A stretch of DNA of 6,973 bases from the NCBI GenBank assembly GCA_026397575.1, contig JAPLUP010000338.1, forward strand, positions 1-6,973. Reading direction: 5' to 3'. Of this stretch, positions 1 to 6,000 are shown piece after piece (position 1 is the stretch's first letter; each line of letters starts with the position of its first letter). The stretch comes from Candidatus Zixiibacteriota bacterium. GTDB lineage: Bacteria > Zixibacteria > MSB-5A5 > CAIYYT01. Under the pieces are notes generated by a model. The model was given only the letters and a program-made list of their open reading frames with translations, searched no databases and was not told where the DNA came from. The position numbers were made by a program, and so were the translations under genes.

Positions 1-2
1 AA

Positions 3-1025
3 TTGCAGGTTGACGATAGCTCGGATTTCAGCGGTCCCGAATCAGACCTGGGGTTCACACCGCCGACACATTCGGTTTCGATAGGGCTGACCGACAACTG
101 TCTGCCACAGTATTGGCGAGTGCGCGCGAAAAACGCTTGTAGTTGGAGCGACTGGAGTGTGGCACGCACGGTGACCGTCTGCAGCACACCCACGGCGCCA
201 ACGCTGGAAAGTCCGGCCAACGATGCTATTGATATCGCGCAGCCGGTCGCGCTGAATTGGAACAACATTGCCGGGATATCCAATTATCAAATTCAGATTG
301 ACACCACGCTCGGCTTTGCTCACCCCGTGGTTAACCGTCAGAGGACAGTATCCAGCGACTCAGTATCGGAGCTGGTGGGCAGCACGATATACTACTGGCG
401 CGTGCGCGCCGCCAGTAGCTGCGCTGCCAGCGCCTGGAGCAGCACCTACAATTTCACAACCGCAGTCTGCAATGTACCAGATGCTGCGGTTCTAGTCGCT
501 CCGGTAGATGGCGACAGCGGTCAGACTCAACCGCTGACTTTGGACTGGAGTGACGCTGCCCGTGCATTGTCATACCGCGTTCAGGTCGACAATGATTCCG
601 ATTTCTCCAGCACGGTGATCGACAACCAGGTCACGCCATCAACTCTGCTCATCTTGGGGCTGACGGCTGGCACCAAGTACTATTGGCGCATACGTGCTTA
701 TAATGGCTGTGGCTGGGGCAGTTGGAGCGACACAAGCTGGTTCAAGACCTGCTACATGGTCGAAGCTCCGGTGTTGGTGACCCCCCATGACAGCGACACG
801 GTTGACCCCAGGCCGGTATCGTTCGATTGGAATGACGTTGCGACAGCCAGCAAGTATCAATTCCAGATTGACGACACCATCACCTGTATCAGTCCGCTGG
901 TGGACGAGCAGTTAGTGGCATCGCAGTTCGGTACCTATGACCTTGATTATGGAACTCGCTACTATTGGCGCGTGCGGGCCTATGGAACATGTGGTTGGGG
1001 CGCTTGGAGCACCGTGCGCACTTGC
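3..1025 (+). repeat. Tandem FN3-like coding repeats (about 282-288 bp period)
   Basis: The conserved TA[TC]TGGCG block that encodes Y-W-R recurs at 111, 393, 681 and 963, with spacings of 282, 288 and 282 bp (94, 96 and 94 codons). The units are diverged at the DNA level, so this is an old protein-domain duplication rather than a recent tandem repeat. The first unit is cut by the window edge. Confidence 0.85.
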
Positions 1026-1352
1026 TTCAGTTCCCCAACGGCAGTAGAGGAGATCGATGTCGGAAATATGCCGACGGCCTATTCACTGGCACAGAACTAT
1101 CCGAATCCTTTCAACCCGTCCACGGCTATCGAATTCACTTTGCCGAGACCTGGACAGGTAACGCTTGAAGTCTACGACATCGTCGGTCGCAAGACGCGGA
1201 CGCTCGTGTCGGAGGCTGTGACGGCCGGGACCAAACGTGTAATCTGGGATGGCTGCAACGCTGATGGCGCTACTGTGGCATCAGGTGTCTATTTCTACCG
1301 GATTAAGGCGGGCGACTTCATCGAGACGCGCAAGATGCTGCTTTTGAAGTAG
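3..1352 (+). CDS. Secreted FN3-repeat protein with C-terminal T9SS/FlgD-like sorting module (5' partial)
   Basis: The reading frame is open from the window edge, so the true start lies upstream and 449 residues of the C-terminal part are visible. It contains one partial and three complete fibronectin-III-like units of about 94-96 residues, each carrying a Y-Y/W-W-R-[VI]-R-A strand followed by a Cys and a W..W motif. A second Cys ends each unit, so one disulfide per repeat is likely. From about residue 355 comes a linker and then the module with 'QNYPNPFNPST', 'VYDIVGRK' and 'SGVYFYRIKAG', ending in 'RKMLLLK'. This matches the FlgD-Ig-like / Por-secretion C-terminal domain that is widespread in Bacteroidetes-related and candidate phyla. 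In Bacteroidetes such tails direct export by the type IX system and surface attachment; whether a type IX system exists here cannot be seen. The likely role is a cell-surface or extracellular adhesin, or a carrier of a catalytic domain lying upstream of the window. The family call is firm; the substrate is unknown. Confidence 0.9.
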   Translation: MQVDDSSDFSGPESDLGFTPPTHSVSIGLTDNCLPQYWRVRAKNACSWSDWSVARTVTVCSTPTAPTLESPANDAIDIAQPVALNWNNIAGISNYQIQIDTTLGFAHPVVNRQRTVSSDSVSELVGSTIYYWRVRAASSCAASAWSSTYNFTTAVCNVPDAAVLVAPVDGDSGQTQPLTLDWSDAARALSYRVQVDNDSDFSSTVIDNQVTPSTLLILGLTAGTKYYWRIRAYNGCGWGSWSDTSWFKTCYMVEAPVLVTPHDSDTVDPRPVSFDWNDVATASKYQFQIDDTITCISPLVDEQLVASQFGTYDLDYGTRYYWRVRAYGTCGWGAWSTVRTCFSSPTAVEEIDVGNMPTAYSLAQNYPNPFNPSTAIEFTLPRPGQVTLEVYDIVGRKTRTLVSEAVTAGTKRVIWDGCNADGATVASGVYFYRIKAGDFIETRKMLLLK

Positions 1353-1402
1353 CGTAGCGCGAAGTTGCCATTCCGGTGAATCGGGATCGGATACGAAACT
1401 CG

Positions 1403-1440
1403 ACGCCCCAGTTATCTCCTCGGCTGGGGCGTTTCCATTT
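1403..1440 (+). terminator. Intrinsic terminator after the FN3 protein
   Basis: A perfect 9-bp inverted repeat (ACGCCCCAG at 1403-1411, CTGGGGCGT at 1424-1432) with a 12-nt loop is followed by a T-rich run (TTTCCATTTT begins around 1432). It lies 50 bp after the stop codon of the upstream gene. It separates that gene from the envelope cluster downstream. Confidence 0.8.
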
Positions 1441-1773
1441 TCTCACTCCCAACTCGCCAGCCATCTCGCATGCCCCAAGACACGGCAGCAAATGCCAGCA
1501 AAGCGGAGATCATCGCTTCCTTTGGCTGCGATCGGAACAGGTTTGTGATCCGTCTCCGGTCGCCGTCAAGCAGCGGTTTGAGAAAGAAAGCACAAAGTGT
1601 TTGATACGAATTGACAAACCTTAATGCGCCGGTGACGAACGAAACCGGTAACGACGTAGATTGGGGGGTTGATTTCTAAGACATTGCCTAACAGTATCTT
1701 ATGAGTGTCTTAGCGGCAAACGTCGAAATAGGTCACGCGCAACAAAATCGGTAAAAAAAGTCACAAAAAAATG
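1441..1773. other. Non-coding interval with an inverted repeat and a short direct repeat
   Basis: No convincing gene is visible here. Two structures stand out. The first is a near-perfect decamer direct repeat, CCGGTGACGA at 1629-1638 and CCGGTAACGA at 1645-1654, spaced 16 bp apart. The second is an inverted repeat, CTAAGACA at 1676-1683 with TGTCTTAG at 1706-1713. It extends two more pairs inward (one G-T) and is not followed by Ts. Both lie within 150 bp upstream of the promoter at 1774, so they may be operator or activator sites, but this is inference only. Confidence 0.4.
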
Positions 1774-1801
1774 TTGACAAGCGTATAGTGTCCGATATAT
1801 T
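1774..1801 (+). promoter_or_regulatory. Sigma-70-type promoter for the envelope cluster
   Basis: A perfect -35 box TTGACA (1774-1779) is followed after 16 bp by TATATT (1796-1801), a 5/6 match to TATAAT. The stretch just upstream is A-rich (runs of A at 1753-1771) and would act like an UP element. Initiation near 1808 would give a 5' leader of about 215 nt before the lipoprotein start at 2023. This is the best promoter in the window. Confidence 0.75.
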
Positions 1802-1925
1802 AGTCGGCTTCAGGAAGGGATTATGCGGAGGTTACGACCATTTCGGGAACGGTGCGTGACCAAAAAAGCGAAAGGAAAGCGCGGGTTCAAAGCGAGTCCG
1901 TAATTGGTAAGAAAAGCAAAGTAAA

Positions 1926-1985
1926 ACACGAATTTCCTGTTCGGGATGGGTGTGAGCTACGAAGCTTTCGCGTGTCCTTTTTTTT
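1926..1985 (+). promoter_or_regulatory. Terminator-like structure in the leader (possible attenuator or small-RNA end)
   Basis: ACACG at 1926-1930 can pair with CGTGT at 1971-1975. AA at 1931-1932 can pair with TT at 1967-1968, and AGCT at 1955-1958 can pair with AGCT at 1963-1966 around an ACGA loop. The structure is followed by CC and then an unbroken run of eight Ts (1978-1985), 37 nt before the lipoprotein ATG. The T run after a GC-containing stem is typical of Rho-independent termination, so part of the transcription may stop here. The stem is interrupted, so strength is uncertain, and no known riboswitch class was recognised. Confidence 0.4.
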
Positions 1986-2022
1986 CACCCGTTACTGGCA
2001 GGAGCAGAAAGGATGTCACTCT

Positions 2023-2622
2023 ATGAAGAAAGCATTGTTGTTAGCCTTTATCGCCATCGGTTTACTGGCGTTAGCGGGTTGCAGCAAACCTCCGGAGGCG
2101 GAGATGGCGACTGCGAAGGCCGCTATTGACGCCGCAAGAGTTGCTGAAGCTGAGCAGTATGTTCCGCAGCAATTCCGGATGGTCTCTGACAGTATGAACG
2201 CCGCCAACGCCATGAAGACCGAACAGGATGGCAAGTTCTCCCTGTTCCGTAGCTACGGCAAGTCAAAAGAAGCGTTCGTCCGCGTCGAAGGTATTGCCAA
2301 GAAGGTCATCGATGATGCCAAGGCTGAGAAAGAGCGCGTGCGTCAACAGGTGATGGCAATGATGGCCAACGTTAAGGCCATGATCGATTCCGCTAACGTT
2401 GCTTGGGAGAAGGCTCCTAAGGGCAAAGACAACAAGGCCGATCTCGAACTGATCAAGAACGACCTGATGGGTCTTGCTTCCGCTTACACCGAAGCTGAAG
2501 CCGATTTTAATGCTGGCAAGTTCCTGGCTGCCAAGTCGAAGTTCGAATCAGTGATGTCGAGAACCCAAGGTATCATGAACGAGATCGCTACTGCGGCTGC
2601 CAAGAAAAAAGGCGGCAAGTAG
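2023..2622 (+). CDS. Helical DUF4398-like outer-membrane lipoprotein ending in lysine; candidate peptidoglycan tether
   Basis: The protein has 199 residues. I chose ATG 2023 because AAAGGA (2008-2013) sits 9 bp upstream and the product then starts with a textbook lipoprotein signal: MKK, a hydrophobic stretch, and lipobox L17-A18-G19-C20. An upstream in-frame GTG at 1852 would bury this signal. The mature part is almost entirely Ala/Lys/Glu-rich and predicted helical. Residues about 24-85 resemble the DUF4398 lipoprotein family, with an F75-R-S-Y78 motif; residues about 90-190 add further helices. There is no Cys beyond C20, no enzyme motif, and a basic tail ending KKKGGK. Aligned from the lipid Cys, it shares 17 of 65 ungapped positions with the N-terminal domain of the transpeptidase encoded next, including FRSY at the same distance of 55 residues from Cys. 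A C-terminal Lys beside L,D-transpeptidase genes recalls Lpp, so a covalent tether role is proposed but unproven. Three in-frame TAG codons in a row end the gene (2620-2628). Confidence 0.85.
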   Translation: MKKALLLAFIAIGLLALAGCSKPPEAEMATAKAAIDAARVAEAEQYVPQQFRMVSDSMNAANAMKTEQDGKFSLFRSYGKSKEAFVRVEGIAKKVIDDAKAEKERVRQQVMAMMANVKAMIDSANVAWEKAPKGKDNKADLELIKNDLMGLASAYTEAEADFNAGKFLAAKSKFESVMSRTQGIMNEIATAAAKKKGGK

Positions 2623-2629
2623 TAGTAGG

Positions 2630-2648
2630 ATAACTACCTCGTAGTTAT
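2630..2648 (+). other. Short perfect hairpin after the lipoprotein gene
   Basis: ATAACTAC (2630-2637) and GTAGTTAT (2641-2648) form an 8-bp stem with a 3-nt CTC loop, starting 8 bases after the stop codon. There is no T run behind it. It could protect the 3' end of the upstream message or act together with the next hairpin. Confidence 0.55.
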
Positions 2649-2660
2649 ACGGTTTACTAT

Positions 2661-2690
2661 GGGGGACGTCGGTCTTCGCTGACGCCCCCC
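2661..2690 (+). terminator. GC-rich hairpin between lipoprotein and transpeptidase genes; probable partial terminator or processing stop
   Basis: GGGGG (2661-2665) plus CGTC (2667-2670) pair with GACG (2681-2684) plus CCCCC (2685-2689), with one bulged A at 2666. Three more weak pairs extend inward around a CTTC loop. Only a poor T-containing tract (AACTTGTTTG) follows, so full termination is doubtful. Such a structure between the first and second genes would make the lipoprotein message more abundant than that of the downstream enzymes. Confidence 0.55.
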
Positions 2691-2709
2691 AACTTGTTTG
2701 ACAAGTCTC

Positions 2710-3822
2710 ATGGACAACTTGATTTCGCGGGGATCAACGTTGACTTTCTCACCCAAGACTGTCCTCCTGATTGTTTTGCTGCTTACGATTCTGGCATTGT
2801 CAGGCGCGGGATGTGAAGACGCGCCTGTTGCCAGACTGCAAAACGCCAAGGATGCGCTGGAGCATGCCGCATCTTCCGGGGCGCTTCGCTATGCCGAACA
2901 GACCTATCGCAATGCCGAGGAACTACTACAGACCGGATGGATGGAGTTGGCGCGGCAAAATGGTCACTTGGCGCCGTTTCGTAGTTACGAAAAAGCGGAT
3001 TCCCTTCTGATGTTGGCCACTTCGTTGGCCATGCAAGCGGAGACTAAAACCCTCGATAGCATTGCGACCATGCAGGCAATGGCAGGCGGTGAGTTGCAGG
3101 AGATGAAAGGCGAACTTGCAGAGTGGTTGGAAGCTCTAAACGGTTCGCTGGCGGGTTTTAATGTCAGAGACTATTGGATGCGGGCGGACCTTGATATTCA
3201 AATCGCTGAAGGGCTGATCAACAAGGGGGAGTATGATGACGGCCGCGTTTCGATGGCAAAGGCGCGCAACTTTCTGACGCACCTAGGGAAGAATCTGGAA
3301 GCTCATGCGGACGACGAAGCAAAGAAGATAGGCATTTGGCGGCGATGGGTGCAACAGACACTCGATCAATCGCGCACAAGCAATGGATACGCTGTGATTG
3401 TCGATAAGGCGGCTCACCGCACCTATTTGATCAAAGGTGGCCGGCTTATCCACACTTACGGTTGTGAGTTAGGCTACAATTCCTCGCGGCAAAAATTGTT
3501 CTCCGGTGATGCCGCCACTCCGGAAGGAATGTACGAGGTGACTTCGGCACGCCAGCGCGGCAGCAAATTCTACAAGGCCCTGTTGATCAACTATCCCAAT
3601 GCCGCTGACAGAAAAAGATTTGCCGAGAACAAGGCGAAAGGTATAATATCCAAGCGAGCGCGCATCGGCGACTGGATTGAAATTCACGGCGAGGGCGGAA
3701 AAAGCAAAGATTGGACCCAGGGCTGCGTAGCTCTTACGAATAAGGATATGGATCACCTCATGCAGTATGTGTCAGTCGGGACGCAAGTCACTATCGTTCG
3801 CAAGTCGGATCAATGGCCATGA
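2710..3822 (+). CDS. Lipoprotein L,D-transpeptidase (YkuD domain) with DUF4398-like N-terminal domain
   Basis: From ATG 2710 the product has 370 residues. Three starts are possible: TTG 2698, ATG 2710, or TTG 2740. The last has a GGGGA-type site 6 bp upstream and gives a more compact signal peptide. The signal ends at lipobox S31-G-A-G-C35; Gly at -3 is atypical. Residues about 36-115 are homologous to the lipoprotein encoded upstream (shared FRSY at 90-93), and about 115-210 are helical. Residues about 221-362 form a YkuD L,D-transpeptidase domain, opening with 'GYAVIVDKAAHRTYLI' and holding the catalytic signature I-H326-G ... W-T-Q-G-C339-V-A-L-T-N. His and Cys are both kept; the His usually found two residues before the Cys is Gln, a variant known in part of the family. 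L,D-transpeptidases use tetrapeptide stems in the periplasm to form 3-3 crosslinks, to attach proteins, or to release them. Its stop overlaps the next start (ATGA). Confidence 0.88.
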   Translation: MDNLISRGSTLTFSPKTVLLIVLLLTILALSGAGCEDAPVARLQNAKDALEHAASSGALRYAEQTYRNAEELLQTGWMELARQNGHLAPFRSYEKADSLLMLATSLAMQAETKTLDSIATMQAMAGGELQEMKGELAEWLEALNGSLAGFNVRDYWMRADLDIQIAEGLINKGEYDDGRVSMAKARNFLTHLGKNLEAHADDEAKKIGIWRRWVQQTLDQSRTSNGYAVIVDKAAHRTYLIKGGRLIHTYGCELGYNSSRQKLFSGDAATPEGMYEVTSARQRGSKFYKALLINYPNAADRKRFAENKAKGIISKRARIGDWIEIHGEGGKSKDWTQGCVALTNKDMDHLMQYVSVGTQVTIVRKSDQWP

Positions 3823-4466
3823 AGAAGGTTTTTTTCTTTGTCATAGTGCCGCTTGTTTTTCTGGTCGGAGTGCTTGTCGTATTCATGGCGATCACCCGAG
3901 AGAAACCACCGGAAGGAATCAAGCTGGCGCTGGTCGACACGGTGGCTACGAATTTTCCCAAGGATGAAAAACTGGCGCGCAAGGAACTTGGGAATGCCGA
4001 GAAATCGTTGCTAAAGCTGAAGCCGGTAAAACCTTACATTGTCATCGACACCCATGCCAATCGCATCTACTACCGTACCGAGGATTCGATATACCTTGAT
4101 GCCGTATGCTCGACCGGTTCGGGAAGCGAACTGATCGATTCGGTCACAAAACGCAAATGGGTTTTCAACACGCCGCGCGGGGTATTCAAGATTCACAACA
4201 AGATCAAAGACCCTTGGTGGCGCAAACCGGACTGGGAGTTTATCGCAAATAGCGAACCGATTCCGAAGAACGAGTCCGACCGCATGGACGGCAATGTCAT
4301 GGGAGATTTCGCCATGGGCTTTGGCGATGGGTTCTTTATTCACGGCACAATCTATGAGCGTCTACTCGGCATCAATGTCACCCACGGCTGCGTGCGCTTG
4401 GGTACGGAAGATCTCCACAAGCTGGTGGAATTGACACCCATTGGCACATCGGTGTACATATTCTGA
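3819..4466 (+). CDS. Membrane-anchored L,D-transpeptidase (YkuD / ErfK-YbiS family)
   Basis: The product has 215 residues. ATG 3819 overlaps the previous stop as ATGA and has GGA 9 bp upstream; ATG 3813 in the same frame would add two residues (Met-Ala). Residues 4-25 are a single hydrophobic segment without lipobox or clear cleavage site, so it is probably a signal anchor in the inner membrane. A short charged linker leads to the YkuD domain from about residue 70 ('KPYIVIDTHANRIYY') to the end. Visible landmarks are T118-P-R-G-V-F, the K-P-D-W block, and the complete active site F-I-H175-G-T ... V-T-H189-G-C191-V-R-L. This matches the ErfK/YbiS type closely, and all catalytic residues are present. 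The expected activity is transpeptidation from the third residue of tetrapeptide stems to an acceptor amine, sensitive to carbapenems in characterised members. Crosslinking versus lipoprotein attachment cannot be decided from sequence alone. Confidence 0.93.
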   Translation: MKKVFFFVIVPLVFLVGVLVVFMAITREKPPEGIKLALVDTVATNFPKDEKLARKELGNAEKSLLKLKPVKPYIVIDTHANRIYYRTEDSIYLDAVCSTGSGSELIDSVTKRKWVFNTPRGVFKIHNKIKDPWWRKPDWEFIANSEPIPKNESDRMDGNVMGDFAMGFGDGFFIHGTIYERLLGINVTHGCVRLGTEDLHKLVELTPIGTSVYIF

Positions 4467-4468
4467 TA

Positions 4469-5167
4469 ATGCAATCCATGATGACTTCAGCCCGAAGGTT
4501 GAGCGGACCCATCGTCGGGGTGCTGACAGTTTCGCTGCTTGTGTCCTGTGCCGGAAAAAAGCAACCCGGCGCGACCACAACATCGACCGATAAACAGTGG
4601 GATCAACAGCAGGCGGAAATTCAGTATCGTGTGCTGCAGGCGGAACTGAAGCTGGCGAAATCGAATCAGGCATATCTGGTGCTTGACTTCCAACGCAACC
4701 AATTGGAGATCAAGTTGCAGGGGACGACGGTGTGGAATTACCCGATGACAATTGAGAAAACGGAAGCTTCAGAATTGCACGAATTCAGCGAGCGTTTTAT
4801 GGGCTCCCAGCAGAATGTCGTGCGACCGCTTCTTTTTAAGTACCTATTTGCGGCGTCGAGCAGGACTCCCGACTCGATACTTGCCATTGTCAGTGGGGCC
4901 ACGATGTTTCCCTCAGAGTTGTTGCAGCGAACGATCCCGGAACGCTTCCAGTTGAAATGGAGCGATGATATCGTGCTCGATATTCGTACCGATATCGTCG
5001 GCAAACCGGGATCCAAGTGGAAAAACACGATGGTTGATATTCGGCAAGCTATTGCAGGGCATCTTGGCGATGCGTTGGTAAGTGTAAAGATGCCGAAGGA
5101 CAACGCTATCACTTTGTATCGCGCCGCCGTCATCGGCCTGCCAACGTTGATCTACCCGGCTTCTTAA
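4469..5167 (+). CDS. Lipoprotein resembling a catalytically dead YkuD (L,D-transpeptidase) domain
   Basis: The product has 232 residues and starts 2 bp after the previous stop. No clear ribosome site is seen, which suggests translational coupling; ATG 4478 and 4481 are alternative starts. The signal peptide ends at lipobox L24-V-S-C27. A helical linker (about 42-66) is followed by 'QAYLVLDFQRNQLEIKL' at 67-83, which has the pattern of the first strands of the YkuD domain encoded just upstream. The tail 'LYRAAVIGLPTLIYP' matches the closing strand. Between them, F160-Q-L-K-W-S-D-D-I-V-L-D171 lines up with the F-A-M-G-F-G-D-G-F-F-I-H segment, so the catalytic His is Asp. L-V-S205-V-K-M lines up with H-G-C-V-R-L, so the catalytic Cys is Ser. 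C27 is the only Cys. The gap between the two sites is 18 residues longer than in the neighbour. It is probably a non-catalytic scaffold, substrate binder or regulator of the two transpeptidases. The alignment is by eye and the remote homology needs profile confirmation. Confidence 0.75.
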   Translation: MQSMMTSARRLSGPIVGVLTVSLLVSCAGKKQPGATTTSTDKQWDQQQAEIQYRVLQAELKLAKSNQAYLVLDFQRNQLEIKLQGTTVWNYPMTIEKTEASELHEFSERFMGSQQNVVRPLLFKYLFAASSRTPDSILAIVSGATMFPSELLQRTIPERFQLKWSDDIVLDIRTDIVGKPGSKWKNTMVDIRQAIAGHLGDALVSVKMPKDNAITLYRAAVIGLPTLIYPAS

Positions 5168-5287
5168 GTATCGCATACAAATCTCCGAAACCGGCACTCG
5201 CGAAAGATATCCCTTGACACAAGCCATGGGAGAATCGAGCTTATGGATGATGTTTTGGCGAGAGTTCAGCGGGAATAAATTGTGGGA

Positions 5288-5306
5288 CAGGCCGCGAGGC
5301 GGCTTG
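5288..5306 (+). other. Hairpin upstream of the DUF4145 gene
   Basis: CAGGCCGC (5288-5295) pairs with GCGGCTTG (5299-5306) around a GAG loop: 8 bp with one G-T pair. It lies 37 bp before the next gene and lacks a clear T run. It may be a weak terminator of the transpeptidase operon or a leader element of the following gene. The rest of the 5168-5343 gap has a TTGACA at 5214 without a good -10 at normal spacing. Confidence 0.4.
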
Positions 5307-5343
5307 ACCTCTTAGACTCATTTCGCCGCGAAGAAGGTATGGC

Positions 5344-6000
5344 ATGACGAAAGAAAAATCATTCAGCGGACTCCAGCGGTGTGGGCATTGCGCCAACGCT
5401 GCACCCATGGAGATCGTAGGCTACTGCCCTCAGCTTCAAGACCACGGTGGCCGGGACGACCCACCGTTTACGGAAGGTTACATTTACGAGGTCTTGCTGT
5501 GTCCGGCATGCAAAGGCGTAGTGTTTCGCCGATATTACTGGTGCGACGCGTACGATGAGAGCGACACCGTAGATTTTGAAGTCCTTTACCCAATTATAGA
5601 CAAGAGCCCCGAAGGGCTTCCTCCCACGATAGCCAAGGCACACGAGGCGGCACAGAGGGTTCGTAGCATCGACCCTAATGCTTACGGTGTTCTCGCTGGC
5701 CGCGTGCTCGAACTCGTGTGCCTTGACAGGAAAGCCGATGGCAATTTCCTTGGCAACAAGCTCGCGAGCCTGGCAGCGAAGGGAGAGATTCCCGACAAAC
5801 TCGTGGATGTGGCTAATGGCCTCAAAGACCTTCGGAATGTGGGGGCGCATGCTGCTCTGGGAGAACTGACCGAGGCCGAGCTTCCGATTCTCGATCAGCT
5901 TACCCGCGCGATTCTCGAGTACGTCTACAGCGCTCCATTTCTAGCGCAAAAAGCTGAAGAGACACTTCGCAAGCTACGTGAAAAGAAACGCAGAGATTGA
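5344..6000 (+). CDS. Zinc-ribbon plus DUF4145 (HEPN-like) domain protein
   Basis: The product has 218 residues. ATG 5344 is preceded by AAGAAGG (5331-5337) at 6 bp. The N-terminus has two Cys pairs, C13-x2-C16 and C53-P-x-C56, forming a probable zinc ribbon. The 'LYP', 'EGLPPTIAKAHEAAQRVR' and 'NAYGVLAGRVLELVC' blocks (about 81-126) and the 'KGEIPDKLVDVANGLKDLRNVGAHA' region (146-170) are typical of DUF4145. R164-N165-x3-H169 fits the HEPN signature R-[NHQ]-x3-H that forms the active site in HEPN ribonucleases. There is no signal peptide, so it is cytoplasmic and unrelated to the envelope operon. DUF4145 proteins occur alone and fused to restriction or other defence enzymes; a nucleic-acid role is possible but not shown. 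A two-codon ORF (ATG GCA TGA at 5339-5347) overlaps the start. Domain identity is confident; function is open. Confidence 0.85.
   Translation: MTKEKSFSGLQRCGHCANAAPMEIVGYCPQLQDHGGRDDPPFTEGYIYEVLLCPACKGVVFRRYYWCDAYDESDTVDFEVLYPIIDKSPEGLPPTIAKAHEAAQRVRSIDPNAYGVLAGRVLELVCLDRKADGNFLGNKLASLAAKGEIPDKLVDVANGLKDLRNVGAHAALGELTEAELPILDQLTRAILEYVYSAPFLAQKAEETLRKLREKKRRD

Noticed and set aside
1376..1624. 82-codon open frame on the + strand between the FN3 gene and the promoter
   Set aside because: It runs straight through the intrinsic terminator, uses a non-ATG start without a ribosome site, and has an unstructured Arg/Ser/Pro-rich composition.
1852..2022. In-frame upstream extension of the lipoprotein from GTG 1852
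   Set aside because: It would place 57 charged residues before a perfect lipoprotein signal peptide. ATG 2023 has its own ribosome site.
5214..5247. TTGACA at 5214 as a promoter for the DUF4145 gene
   Set aside because: At 16-18 bp spacing there is no acceptable -10. The nearest TATGGA is 22 bp away.
5359..5850. 163-codon open frame on the - strand
   Set aside because: It is the antisense shadow of the DUF4145 gene, whose domain blocks and motif are clear on the + strand.
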